Source: an uncultured Clostridium sp.
Lineage (GTDB): Bacteria > Bacillota > Clostridia > Lachnospirales > Lachnospiraceae
DNA length: 36,391 nucleotides
Assembly: GCA_947178475.1 (NCBI GenBank)
Contig: CAMWYM010000018.1
Location: forward strand, 1-36,391
Direction of reading: 5' to 3'
Shown: positions 16,669 through 25,934 of the stretch, piece by piece
Position numbering within the stretch: the first letter of the stretch is position 1
How the letters are laid out: every line of letters starts with the position of its first letter
Translations under genes and position numbers: made by a program
Notes under the pieces: model-generated
What the model was told of the DNA's origin: nothing
What the model saw: the letters and a program-made list of their open reading frames with translations, nothing else
Database searches by the model: none

Positions 16669-17904
16669 CTACTCCAGATAGTCCCTCAGCTTCCTGCTGC
16701 GGCTGGGATGCCTTAATTTGCGGAGTGCCTTTGCCTCAATCTGACGGATACGTTCACGGGTAACGTTAAATTCCTTTCCGACCTCCTCCAGCGTCCTGCT
16801 TCGCCCATCATCCAGCCCAAAGCGCAGCTTCAACACCTTCTGTTCCCGTTCAGTCAGTGTATCCAACACCTCTACCAGCTGTTCTCTTAACAGCGTATAT
16901 GCTGCTGCATCTGCCGGCACTGGTACATTCTCATCCTGAATAAAATCTCCAAGGTGACTATCCTCCTCCTCACCAATTGGTGTCTCAAGCGATACTGGTT
17001 CCTGAGAAATTTTTAATATTTCTCTCACCCGCTCTACCGGAATCTCCATCTCTTCTGCAATCTCCTCTGGAGACGGCTCTCTGCCCAGCTCCTGAAGCAG
17101 CTGACGCGACACACGAATCAGCTTGTTAATCGTTTCCACCATGTGAACAGGAATCCGGATAGTTCTGGCCTGATCCGCAATTGCTCTGGTGATAGCCTGA
17201 CGAATCCACCACGTTGCATAGGTAGAGAACTTATATCCCTTACGGTAATCAAACTTCTCAACTGCTTTAATCAATCCAAGGTTACCCTCCTGAATCAAGT
17301 CGAGAAACAGCATTCCTCTCCCCACATAGCGCTTTGCAATACTGACCACGAGACGCAGATTTGCCTCCGCCAGCTTCTTTTTTGCCACATCCCCCTGTTC
17401 AATCAGGTCTTCCATCTCCTTGGCTGCATCCTTTGACAGGTCATCCACGCCCTCTGCCATCTGCTGCTTTGCAATTTCACCAGCCTCCATCTTCTTTGCC
17501 AGAGAGATTTCCTCCTCTGCACTCAGCAAAGGCACCTTTCCTATTTCCTTTAAATACATACGAACCGGATCTTCAATGTTCGTCCCTTCCGGAACAGACA
17601 AGTCAATCTTTTCCACTGCAAGATCATCATCATTCTCTACCTCTAACAGTGCATCATCGTCCGGCTCGTCATCCCCTTCAGAAATAGTAAGGACATCCAC
17701 CTTGTTCTTTTCTAAGAACTCAAAAATCTGTTCCATTAGATCTGTTGTCAATTCAATATCCCTACTCTTTGCAAAGCAGGCAATTATCTCAGTATCCTCA
17801 ATTACATTTTTCCTTTTCTTTGCAATCGCCAACAGCTTTTGCAGCTTCTCATCAAATTTTGCCTGAAAAAATTCTTCCTCTGTTTTTGTGTTTTCTTCTC
17901 CCAT
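16669..17904 (-). CDS. rpoD: primary sigma factor, sigma-70/SigA
   Basis: The housekeeping sigma factor. With the preferred start the protein has 411 residues. Region 1.1-like helical sequence is at about 10-75, an acidic linker rich in D and E follows, then region 1.2 ([16 protein letters not shown], about 112-127), regions 2.1-2.4 (about 180-245, including RFATYA-like [17 protein letters not shown]), region 3, and region 4.2 with the helix-turn-helix [18 protein letters not shown] near the C terminus. The frame is open to 17949, but AAGGAAGG just before ATG 17904 fixes the start. It follows dnaG by 52 nt and precedes trmK, as in the classical macromolecular synthesis operon. Confidence 0.97.
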   Translation of the reverse strand: MGEENTKTEEEFFQAKFDEKLQKLLAIAKKRKNVIEDTEIIACFAKSRDIELTTDLMEQIFEFLEKNKVDVLTISEGDDEPDDDALLEVENDDDLAVEKIDLSVPEGTNIEDPVRMYLKEIGKVPLLSAEEEISLAKKMEAGEIAKQQMAEGVDDLSKDAAKEMEDLIEQGDVAKKKLAEANLRLVVSIAKRYVGRGMLFLDLIQEGNLGLIKAVEKFDYRKGYKFSTYATWWIRQAITRAIADQARTIRIPVHMVETINKLIRVSRQLLQELGREPSPEEIAEEMEIPVERVREILKISQEPVSLETPIGEEEDSHLGDFIQDENVPVPADAAAYTLLREQLVEVLDTLTEREQKVLKLRFGLDDGRSRTLEEVGKEFNVTRERIRQIEAKALRKLRHPSRSRKLRDYLE

Positions 17905-17956
17905 TATTCCTTCCTTCCTTAATATGCGGCTTTCTTCAGCCTTCTTCACCTTATTG

Positions 17957-19729
17957 TTATAATCGAATTATAATTTTATTCACACTCTTAAGCTCCGCCA
18001 TCAGTTGTCCCACCATGACCAAATCACTCTTATTCTGTTCCAGCTGATGCCTCAAGCTACGTTCTTTGATGCTTCGCACCAAATCTGTAACCACCTTGGA
18101 TTTATCCTCCTGCACAATCTCTATATCAAATTTCTGCTGCATAATAGCAGATACCTTTTCATGTTCCTCCCTGCTCTGATAATGATCCATTATTGCCGCC
18201 GGAGTGACTTTTCCCTCACTTCCATACTGGGCAAAAAGCTTATCTGCAATATCATGGTATACCGGTTCATAAAAATCTTCGGCCGATATTATGTCCTTCA
18301 AAATGTCAAACAAAGTATTTTCATTAATCAGCCAGGTAATCAATAGGCGCTCCGCCTTTAACTGCTTCTGCTCCTTGTCCTCCTCTGGCGTTCTTCGGAC
18401 TGCTTCAAACTGGAAACCACTACTGTCACGCTGCGCCGTCCCCGCAATTCCAAACTGAGTAACCGCATCCTTAAGCCTGTCCTCCTCAATATGATATTTC
18501 TCTGCCACACTTCCGATATAATTCTGCCTTTCTAACGGGTCCAGAATAACGGAAAGCCGTTTTGCTGCCTCCTTCTGGAACTGTGTCCGCTCCTGCGGGT
18601 CATCCTGATTATATCTCTTGGCCAAAATACCGATTTCAAACATAATACCGCTTACCGCCTGCTCAATACGCCGTTCAAACTCCTGTGTACCCTCTGCCTG
18701 AATCAGCTCGTCAGGGTCTTTATAAGGGCTCAGGGAAATCACCCTCACCGGCATATCAAACTCTCTCATGATTTCCAACGCCCGAAGTGCTGCCTTTGTT
18801 CCTGCCTCGTCACTATCGTAAGCTAAGTATACCCGTTCTGTATAACGTTTAATCAAATTTACCTGTCCGACCGTCAATGCCGTCCCCAAAGAAGCCACCG
18901 CATTGTCAAAGCCTGCCTGATGCATGGAAATTACATCCATATATCCCTCACAGAAAATGATTCCTGTCCGCCTGCTCTTTTTTGCCAGATTGAGTCCATA
19001 CAAATTACGGCTCTTATCAAATACCGGCGTGTCCTGAGTATTGATATACTTAGGCTTTGCATCCCCCATAACACGACCGCCAAAACCGATTACCCGGTTA
19101 TTGACATCCGCTATCGGATACATCACCCTGTTCCAAAAGCGGTCAGAAGGACCATATTTTTCATCCATTTTCACCAAACCGGAATCCTGCAGTTCCTGGT
19201 CCTTGAATCCTTTATTTTTCAAATACTTATACAAATCATCTCTATATACATCAGAAAACCCCAGTCCAAACCGATTTATCGTCTCCTCGGTCAGCCCCCT
19301 CTTTTCCAGATATTCCAGCGCATTTTTCCCGTGCTCCGTCCGCAAAAGATAATGGAAATATCCCGCAGCCAGCCTATTCATATCCTTAATCCTTGCCCTG
19401 ATATCAGCCTGGCGTTTCGCTTCCGGTGACATATCCTGCTCCGGTAGCTTTATCCCTGCCCGCTCTGCCAATGCCTCCACCGCCTCCGGAAAGGAATAGT
19501 TCTCATGCTCCATCAAAAATGTATAGACATTCCCACCCACACCACAGCCAAAGCAGTGATACATCTGTTTATCCCTGCTCACATGAAAGGATGGTGTCTT
19601 CTCGTGATGAAACGGGCAGCATGCTGTATAGGAATTGCCCTTGTGTTTAATATTCACATAACTCCCTATCACATCCACAATATCATTTCTCGATCGAACT
19701 TCTTCAATTATTTCATCTGCATAGTACAT
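17957..19729 (-). CDS. dnaG: DNA primase
   Basis: DnaG makes RNA primers at the replication fork. The N-terminal CHC2 zinc finger has C38, H41, C59 and C62. The TOPRIM catalytic core follows, with the [11 protein letters not shown] glutamate and the AYDSDEAG aspartate pair. The C-terminal part (about 440-590) would bind the DnaB helicase. The 590-residue length is normal. The start ATG lies 6 nt behind GGTGGTGG. It is the middle gene of dgt-dnaG-rpoD. Confidence 0.97.
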   Translation of the reverse strand: MYYADEIIEEVRSRNDIVDVIGSYVNIKHKGNSYTACCPFHHEKTPSFHVSRDKQMYHCFGCGVGGNVYTFLMEHENYSFPEAVEALAERAGIKLPEQDMSPEAKRQADIRARIKDMNRLAAGYFHYLLRTEHGKNALEYLEKRGLTEETINRFGLGFSDVYRDDLYKYLKNKGFKDQELQDSGLVKMDEKYGPSDRFWNRVMYPIADVNNRVIGFGGRVMGDAKPKYINTQDTPVFDKSRNLYGLNLAKKSRRTGIIFCEGYMDVISMHQAGFDNAVASLGTALTVGQVNLIKRYTERVYLAYDSDEAGTKAALRALEIMREFDMPVRVISLSPYKDPDELIQAEGTQEFERRIEQAVSGIMFEIGILAKRYNQDDPQERTQFQKEAAKRLSVILDPLERQNYIGSVAEKYHIEEDRLKDAVTQFGIAGTAQRDSSGFQFEAVRRTPEEDKEQKQLKAERLLITWLINENTLFDILKDIISAEDFYEPVYHDIADKLFAQYGSEGKVTPAAIMDHYQSREEHEKVSAIMQQKFDIEIVQEDKSKVVTDLVRSIKERSLRHQLEQNKSDLVMVGQLMAELKSVNKIIIRL

Positions 19730-19796
19730 GTAAGTCCACCACCTGCTATATCACATTATGTAAACTTATTATGTGAATTCTATATCTTAAGCCTAG

Positions 19797-20801
19797 TTAA
19801 TGTTTCCAGCCCAACGGTTCAAAGGCTTCTTGAAATTTGAGCACTGCATAAGTATCTGTCATACCCGCAATATAATCGCAAACGACAAGCTCTCTCTCTT
19901 CTCCCTGTTCCACCATCTCCAGATATTCCTCAGGCATGGCTTCCGGCCGCTGATTGTAATAACCAAACAATTCCTGCAGCATTCGCTTTGCTTTTCCCTC
20001 TTCACCTTTCGCCACTGGATTCGTATAGACATTCTCAAATAAAAAGCTTCTAAGCCCTGTCATCGCCTGACGGATTTCCGCAGAACAGACAATGTCACCG
20101 GTTCCCTCACTGCTGGCAATCACATCATGAATAATCGTATTTAATCGATTTCTAGTGCTATTTCCCAGCTTATCAGTACAATTTCGGGGCAAATCTGTCT
20201 CCTGCAAAATTCCTCCCCTTATCGCATCATCTATATCATGGTTAATATAAGCAATCTTATCGGCTAACTGGACAATTTTCCCCTCCAGTGTAGACGGATT
20301 ACCCGTTGTTTTGTGGTTCAAAATCCCATCCCTCACCTCTGCTGTAAGATTTAAACCTTTTCCCTTCTTTTCCAGCCGTTCCACCACGCGGATACTCTGT
20401 TCATTATGTCGAAACCCCTTGGAACAGACCTCGTTCAGCGCCCGCTCACCGGCATGACCAAAGGGTGTATGTCCCAAATCATGTCCCAAAGCGACTGCTT
20501 CCGTGAGCTCCTCATTAAGCCTAAGTGCTCTGGCAATCGTCCGCGCTGTCTGAGACACCTCTAATGTATGGGTCAGCCGTGTACGATAATGATCACCCTC
20601 CGGAGACAGAAAAACCTGGGTCTTCTGCTTCAACCGCCGAAAAGACTTACTGTGCAATATCCGGTCACGATCCCTCTGATAAATCGTTCTCACATCACAC
20701 ATTGGTTCCGCTACATCCCTGCCCCTTGACTGGTCAGAAAATGCTGCATATTCACATAAATATTCATGTTCCCAAGCCTCTAGTTTCTCACGGATATTCA
20801 T
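19797..20801 (-). CDS. dgt: deoxyguanosinetriphosphate triphosphohydrolase-like HD protein
   Basis: A dNTP triphosphohydrolase of the HD superfamily, which removes the triphosphate from deoxynucleotides and is thought to tune dNTP pools. The metal-binding residues are H78 (TRLTHTLEV), H107-D108 (ALGHDLGH) and the later aspartate in INHDIDDA. RDRDRILHSKSFRRL is the usual N-terminal block. At 334 residues it is the short class found upstream of dnaG in many clostridia. It probably opens the dgt-dnaG-rpoD transcript; a promoter candidate lies at 20855-20883. Substrate preference cannot be predicted. Confidence 0.92.
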   Translation of the reverse strand: MNIREKLEAWEHEYLCEYAAFSDQSRGRDVAEPMCDVRTIYQRDRDRILHSKSFRRLKQKTQVFLSPEGDHYRTRLTHTLEVSQTARTIARALRLNEELTEAVALGHDLGHTPFGHAGERALNEVCSKGFRHNEQSIRVVERLEKKGKGLNLTAEVRDGILNHKTTGNPSTLEGKIVQLADKIAYINHDIDDAIRGGILQETDLPRNCTDKLGNSTRNRLNTIIHDVIASSEGTGDIVCSAEIRQAMTGLRSFLFENVYTNPVAKGEEGKAKRMLQELFGYYNQRPEAMPEEYLEMVEQGEERELVVCDYIAGMTDTYAVLKFQEAFEPLGWKH

Positions 20802-20854
20802 CGATTAAGCTTTCCCTTCATTTTTTTACCGTCCACTTTGTAATATACGACATT

Positions 20855-20883
20855 AATTTAGAAATTCCTTTTTTATTTTTCAA
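20855..20883 (-). promoter_or_regulatory. possible promoter for dgt-dnaG-rpoD
   Basis: On the minus strand TTGAAA (20883-20878), 17-bp spacer, TAAATT (20860-20855), in an AT-rich stretch. The -10 is imperfect, so this is only a candidate. The leader would be about 50 nt. Confidence 0.4.
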
Positions 20884-20940
20884 AATTTTTTCATTAAAAA
20901 GACGACCGCCATACTGACCGCCGCCCCTTTCCTTTTGCCT

Positions 20941-22155
20941 CTATTTCTCCTGCTCATCAGAGGTATCATCAACATCTATATTGATCTTATCACCTTCTGC
21001 CCCATTTTCCAGCTCCGGCAAATCCCCCTGCAGCTCCTCTATTTCATCTCCGTCCTCGTCTTCCATGTCCATATCAAACTGCGCTTCCTGCTCCTTCAGA
21101 TACTCTTCCTCAGAAATCTCGGTATAGCTTGCATTTTCATATAGGAAATCAACCACCTTTTCATAAATAATCTGATATCCAATATCATCTGCACTATAAT
21201 CCTGTTCAAATTCCTCTTTACTCTCATATCCATAATCTTCGTACGAATCCACTATGAAATCGGAGATTTCTTTCTCTGTACAGGTTATGTTCTCTGCTAG
21301 TGCGATAGCTCTTATGACCAGCTCATAATTTACACTGTCCAGAATATCCTGCTTCTGCGCTTCTTCGTCCATTCCAAAAACATCCAGATACTCCTCGACC
21401 GCCATATCATACATAGCAGCATAATATGCATTCATACTGTTATAGGACTCCTCACACTGGTCATACAGCTCCTGCGGATAACCTTCAAACTCCGAATTAT
21501 CCAGAATAAAGCCTATTATTTCTTCCACAGCAGCATATTTATATTCCTCTTCCTTCGACTCCTCCAACTGCTTTCTGAGAAAACTTTCATAGTCCTCCGT
21601 ATTGCTAAACTCAGTATTCTCCTTTACAAAGTCTTCATTGTAGTCTGGCAGCTTTTCCACAGTGATTTCATTAAGGACAACCGTCACCGAAAGAGTCTTA
21701 CCAATATCTTCCTCCTCTGCATTCTCCTCTGTCAACTTAACCTCAACGGTCTTCTCATCACCCGTCTTCATGCCGATAAGTGCTTTCTCCACCTCAGCAT
21801 AAATATAACCTTCACCTACCAGCACATCTTCCTCCTCACTGGAGTAATCCTCTGCCGCTTTTCCGTCCATGGCTGCATCATAAGTGATATTGGCATAATC
21901 GCCCTCCTGTACCCCGCGGTCTGTAATAGGCTCATATTCCACATATTCATACAGCTCATATTCTATCTCTTCCTGTACCTCATCATCTGTGACCTCATAT
22001 TTCACCTTTGTTGCCTCTATCCCTTTGTAATCACAAAGCTTAACATAGTCGGCATAGCTTTTGTCAAGTGAGAAATCTGATGCTCCCTTTCCACACCCGG
22101 TAAGCACGTTAGCCGCCATAACAACCGTTAATCCTAATGCAAATATCTTTTTCAT
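20941..22155 (-). CDS. exported trigger-factor-like peptidyl-prolyl isomerase lipoprotein
   Basis: The N terminus is a lipoprotein signal with lipobox LTGC (C21), so the mature protein sits on the outer face of the membrane. Residues about 40-170 read like an FKBP-type PPIase domain as in trigger factor (GDYANITYDA, then a VEKALIGMKTGDEKTVEV block). Residues about 170-345 read like the helical C-terminal chaperone domain of trigger factor. The ribosome-binding N-terminal domain of true trigger factor is absent. The protein is very acidic and ends in a D/E-rich tail. Probable role: folding of exported proteins, by analogy to PrsA-type foldases. Start ATG behind TAAGGAG. Upstream on its strand is the glycosyltransferase fusion gene, separated by 167 bp. 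Confidence 0.82.
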   Translation of the reverse strand: MKKIFALGLTVVMAANVLTGCGKGASDFSLDKSYADYVKLCDYKGIEATKVKYEVTDDEVQEEIEYELYEYVEYEPITDRGVQEGDYANITYDAAMDGKAAEDYSSEEEDVLVGEGYIYAEVEKALIGMKTGDEKTVEVKLTEENAEEEDIGKTLSVTVVLNEITVEKLPDYNEDFVKENTEFSNTEDYESFLRKQLEESKEEEYKYAAVEEIIGFILDNSEFEGYPQELYDQCEESYNSMNAYYAAMYDMAVEEYLDVFGMDEEAQKQDILDSVNYELVIRAIALAENITCTEKEISDFIVDSYEDYGYESKEEFEQDYSADDIGYQIIYEKVVDFLYENASYTEISEEEYLKEQEAQFDMDMEDEDGDEIEELQGDLPELENGAEGDKINIDVDDTSDEQEK

Positions 22156-22301
22156 TGTACACTCCTTAATTTTTTAATCTTATAAACCCGTTTTGCTCTT
22201 TGTACAAAACAAACACCTTAAGAGAGTATCACGATTTTATGAAAAAGTAAAGAAATTCCCACCGCCTACACCTGTGAAAGTTCTGTGAAGGTTACTTTCC
22301 A

Positions 22302-22313
22302 CTGGTTAACCAG
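22302..22313. repeat. 12-bp perfect palindrome after the glycosyltransferase fusion gene
   Basis: CTGGTTAACCAG lies 9 bp downstream of the fusion-gene stop. It has no loop and no T-run, so it is a poor terminator and more like a protein-binding site. The 167-bp gap also holds a possible promoter for the lipoprotein gene on the minus strand (TTTACT, 17 bp, TACTCT). Confidence 0.35.
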
Positions 22314-22322
22314 CCGGATATT

Positions 22323-24476
22323 CTACAACACACGGTATCCCGCAGCACGGCACAGCTCATACCATTCCTTACGGTTTAAATTAACTACATTTGCATCACA
22401 AATCGCCTTTAACTGCTCCGGATTCATGGTATCGGCCATCATCTGGATACCTGCAGGATGCCGCAGAATCCACGCTGCAGCCACTGCGGCTTTTGTCACA
22501 CTATAATGCTGTGCCAACTGCTCCAGCCGTTCATTCAACTCAGAATAATTTTCATTATCGATAAAGGAAACTCCATCTTTACCGCATTGCAGTGGTCCAA
22601 GAGCCTGAACCGTAATCCCGTTTAACCGGCAATAGTCCAAAATATCCATATTCCATATTTTCCCACGTCCACAGTCTGTTTCTCTAGTAAAAGCATTCCT
22701 GCACATACCGCCATACCCAAGACCAAATCTTATCTGATTCACCAGCAGCAATTCCCTACAGGCTGTCTGTAACAGTTCTATCTGCATCGGGTTAAAATTA
22801 CTGACACCAAATTGTCTCACCTTACCATTTTTCTGCAGCTGATGAAATGCCTCCGCCACCTCCTCTACATCTATCAGCATATCGGGGCAATGCAGCAGCA
22901 GGATATCAATACAGTCTGTCTGCAGCCGCCTTAGGCTGTCATCTACAGCAGTTAAAAGATATGCCTTCGAACAGTCACAATATCCATCCCGTATGCCAAG
23001 CTTCGTCTGAATCCGCATACGCTCCCGCATTCCCTTATTCTCTGTCAAAACCTGACCAAAAATTTCTTCACTTTTGCCATTGCCATAGACATCTGCATGG
23101 TCAAACAGCGTAATCCCCTGTTCAAGAGCAACATTCAGCAGTTTATCCGCCTCCTGTACTGAAATTCCGGACATGTACATACAGTTAAGGGCAATACGAC
23201 TGGCATCCATATCGGAATTTCCCAGTTCCACCGCCATCGAACCACCAAGGGGCTTAACCCCTGTTCTCTCATAGCCTATTCTGTCTGCCACCTTATTTGC
23301 CATACGTCTAAGAATATTACGGTGGGTTTTAATTGCATGGTAATAAATATTCTCCACCCGCGCAGCGAATTTCTCGGTAGAAAACTGTTCTACACTGTCA
23401 GCAGCATTTTTACCGTAATCAATCTGATTTTCATTCCAAAGAATCCGGTCTATTCCATAGATGAATGTCTGTGCATCGTCAAAAGCATATCCGTTCACGC
23501 CATGCAGCAGAACTCCTTCGAGACAGGGATCCTTTCTTGCCACTATGGGAATTCCTGAAGCCAGGGCCTCTATATAAGTCAGACCTTGTGTTTCACTAGT
23601 GGATGCTGATACAAAGACATCGGCCAGCTGATAGTAATGGGTAATCTCATCCCAGGGTTTCGACCCAGCAAAAATCATATGTTGATGATGCTTCAATTCC
23701 CCTGCCTTCTCCTTCAGAGTACCAAGATACGGTCCGTCTCCCACCACCAAAAAAGTGACCTTTTTCTGGGATTCCATATATCTGTCCAGATAATTCATTA
23801 CCTCATCAATATTTTTTTCCTCCGATACCCTTCCCAGATAGAGCACCACCTTATTTTCTCTCGGAATCCCCAGTGCTGCCTTCAGTTCATCCTTTTGCGC
23901 AGTATCATCACGAAATCCGAATCGTTCCAGATCAATTCCTGTAGGAATTATATTAATATCCGGCTTTACTCCATACCGCTGCATCAACTCTGCCACCTTT
24001 CCGGTGGGAACGATAAGCTCCTCAGCACCCCGTACACTAAATTTACTGTACAGTTTAGCCAGCTTCTTCGCACGCTCCTCTTTAGATATATATTTCTTTA
24101 TATAGTGGGTATAATCCTCATAAATTGTATGATATGTGTGTACCACAGGAATAAACATTTCATGTGCCATAATCCGCCCAAACATACCAATAGAAAATTC
24201 CGTATTGGTATGAATAATATCAAGCTTCATCTGATGAATCTTTCTGGCTATCGCCGGATGGTAAATCAGTCCCAGCCGCCGCTCCGGCACAAAAGAAACA
24301 GACTTTGACGGCATTCTGTATACTCCCTCCTCCTCGGCAGGAGCCCCCGGCGTCTTCGTGGTTATGACATAGACATTATGCCCCTTTTTCTCCAGTTCTT
24401 TTTTTAACAGAAATACAGAATTAGCTACTCCATTTAATTCCGGATAATAGGTGTCCGTAAACAAGCCAATATTCAT
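22323..24476 (-). CDS. GT4 glycosyltransferase fused to an aldo/keto reductase
   Basis: One 717-residue open frame with two complete enzymes. Residues 1-395 are a GT-B family 4 glycosyltransferase close to diacylglycerol glucosyltransferases: the opening LFTDTYYPELNGVA, IPTGIDLERF, and the EX7E pair E295/E303 in SETQGLTYIE. Residues about 410-717 are an aldo/keto reductase resembling E. coli YdhF, with the full tetrad D459, Y464, K492 and H529, the GVSNF motif (557-561) and a C-terminal RAAGY. The join at 395-425 has no stop; M414 could be the old start of a separate reductase. The glycosyltransferase half may make glycolipid anchors at the membrane; what the reductase acts on is unknown. It follows the HD-GYP gene by 29 nt. 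Start ATG after AAGGAG. Confidence 0.88.
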   Translation of the reverse strand: MNIGLFTDTYYPELNGVANSVFLLKKELEKKGHNVYVITTKTPGAPAEEEGVYRMPSKSVSFVPERRLGLIYHPAIARKIHQMKLDIIHTNTEFSIGMFGRIMAHEMFIPVVHTYHTIYEDYTHYIKKYISKEERAKKLAKLYSKFSVRGAEELIVPTGKVAELMQRYGVKPDINIIPTGIDLERFGFRDDTAQKDELKAALGIPRENKVVLYLGRVSEEKNIDEVMNYLDRYMESQKKVTFLVVGDGPYLGTLKEKAGELKHHQHMIFAGSKPWDEITHYYQLADVFVSASTSETQGLTYIEALASGIPIVARKDPCLEGVLLHGVNGYAFDDAQTFIYGIDRILWNENQIDYGKNAADSVEQFSTEKFAARVENIYYHAIKTHRNILRRMANKVADRIGYERTGVKPLGGSMAVELGNSDMDASRIALNCMYMSGISVQEADKLLNVALEQGITLFDHADVYGNGKSEEIFGQVLTENKGMRERMRIQTKLGIRDGYCDCSKAYLLTAVDDSLRRLQTDCIDILLLHCPDMLIDVEEVAEAFHQLQKNGKVRQFGVSNFNPMQIELLQTACRELLLVNQIRFGLGYGGMCRNAFTRETDCGRGKIWNMDILDYCRLNGITVQALGPLQCGKDGVSFIDNENYSELNERLEQLAQHYSVTKAAVAAAWILRHPAGIQMMADTMNPEQLKAICDANVVNLNRKEWYELCRAAGYRVL

Positions 24477-24505
24477 TACATAAACTCTCCTTTATCTCAC
24501 ATGCT

Positions 24506-25246
24506 TTACTCCAATTCATTATCAGACCGTTCTTCCCCTGCTTGAGCAAAATCATCTACCGTATACGCCTCCAGCGCATCCCGTCCTGCCTCCAGACATT
24601 CCCTAATTCTAGGTGAAAGCCTGCCACACTGCCCATTAACCAACATATAATAAGCCTGTTCATTAGAACAGACTTGGCGGTTCACCGTCGAATGAATCAG
24701 AGCATCATACATATCCGCCAAGCCCACCAATTGTGCCTCTAACGGAATGCGATCCTTCTTTACCTTATTGGGATAGCCCGTCCCATCATATTTTTCATGA
24801 TGATACAGACAAACGTTGCAACAAATCCGACGGTAATCCTCCGGTTCATATTCTGTCAACACTTTCACAATCTGATATCCCTTAACCGTATGCTCCTTCA
24901 TTATTTCCATCTCAGCTTCTGATAATTTGCCGGTCCTTGACAATACAGCATCCGATATTGCAAGCTTTCCAATATCATGCAACCCTGCTGCATCAACAAT
25001 CATATCAATCTTTTTTGCGGTCATTCTGGCTCTCGGAAATATTTTTGCATAAGTTTCCGCCAGAATCCGGGTATACTGTTGAACATACTGAATATGCACC
25101 GGTGACTCCACATTATTACAACGAATAATATCATACAGCATATTTACCAAGTGTTTATGGTGTTTTCGCAATATGTCATACATTGCGTTCTCGTCTCCCT
25201 GCGCCATGACTGTATGTATCAGCCTGCTTCCATCCTCAATCTCCAT
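24506..25246 (-). CDS. HD-GYP domain phosphohydrolase
   Basis: A stand-alone HD-GYP protein, the family that includes cyclic di-GMP phosphodiesterases. Numbered from ATG 25246, the HD pair is H90-D91 in LHDIGK, and HHEKYDGTGYP spans 149-159 with the full GYP signature. A later D178 in GLADMYDAL completes the usual metal site. The N-terminal 75 residues are helical with no recognised sensor. ATG 25246 is preferred over 25252 because GAAGGA then has a workable spacing. It lies between the coiled-coil gene and the glycosyltransferase fusion on the same strand, with short gaps (52 and 29 nt). The cyclic nucleotide it cleaves, if any, is not shown. Confidence 0.87.
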   Translation of the reverse strand: MEIEDGSRLIHTVMAQGDENAMYDILRKHHKHLVNMLYDIIRCNNVESPVHIQYVQQYTRILAETYAKIFPRARMTAKKIDMIVDAAGLHDIGKLAISDAVLSRTGKLSEAEMEIMKEHTVKGYQIVKVLTEYEPEDYRRICCNVCLYHHEKYDGTGYPNKVKKDRIPLEAQLVGLADMYDALIHSTVNRQVCSNEQAYYMLVNGQCGRLSPRIRECLEAGRDALEAYTVDDFAQAGEERSDNELE

Positions 25247-25298
25247 ACTCATCCTTCACACAAATCAGGTATTCTTATTATGTTTATCAATCATAGAC

Positions 25299-25886
25299 CT
25301 ATTTTGCCTGTCGCATTGCCTCCTCAATCTCAGCCTGCTTTTTTGCTTCATCCTCCGCCGCTTCCCTATTCAGACGGTCTATAATTTCCTGTGCCCGCCT
25401 TGCCTCTTCATCCTTGAGGTCCGCGGTCTTCTCTTCCTTCTCCTGATTGGCTTCTATTGCCGCTTTTCCTGCCTCTATAAATGCATTAACATTTACCTTA
25501 TTGGCATTCATAATGGAAGCAATCCTATCCTGCTCCTCTCTTTTACTGCGCTCCTTCTCTATCTCCTGCTGATATATATAATTTTTTTCATTCTGAATCC
25601 GGTTTAACACCTCCAGCGGATCACCACCGGCAACCTGTTGCCCCGATGCCGGAACAGCATCTTTCTCTACCGCCTTTACCGCCTCTTTATTTGCTGCCAC
25701 CTGCTGCACACTACCATCTGCACTTTCCTGCTGAGGCATATCCCCCTGATTATTTGTCTTATACTTATCCAACCATCTGGGATTATCATTATTAATCCGT
25801 AACACCGGAAGGATAGTAAGCTGCCACCATTTAAACAGATTGCTTTTTATTCTTCCAAAAATTCCCACTCTTCTACCATCACTCAT
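25299..25886 (-). CDS. charged coiled-coil hypothetical protein
   Basis: Function not recognised. The first 40 residues are basic and aromatic (GRIKSNLFKWWQLTILPVLR), without a true membrane helix, and could lie on the membrane surface. A glutamine- and alanine-rich linker follows. Residues about 90-195 are rich in E, K, A and R and almost certainly form coiled-coil helices. There is no cysteine and no enzymatic motif. A strong GGGGAGG site precedes the ATG. It is placed in a compact run between the exchanger gene (48 nt) and the HD-GYP gene (52 nt), so a structural or adaptor role in that unit is possible. Confidence 0.75.
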   Translation of the reverse strand: MSDGRRVGIFGRIKSNLFKWWQLTILPVLRINNDNPRWLDKYKTNNQGDMPQQESADGSVQQVAANKEAVKAVEKDAVPASGQQVAGGDPLEVLNRIQNEKNYIYQQEIEKERSKREEQDRIASIMNANKVNVNAFIEAGKAAIEANQEKEEKTADLKDEEARRAQEIIDRLNREAAEDEAKKQAEIEEAMRQAK

Positions 25887-25934
25887 ACACTCAATCCTCC
25901 CCTTACATCACAAACTAAATTATTTACTCATTCA

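Noticed and set aside
20907-20935. Terminator between the lipoprotein gene and dgt
   Set aside because: The repeated GACCGCC is direct, not inverted, so no stable hairpin forms, although T-rich sequence follows.
22302-22313. Terminator of the glycosyltransferase fusion gene
   Set aside because: The palindrome has no loop and no T-run; kept only as a possible binding site.
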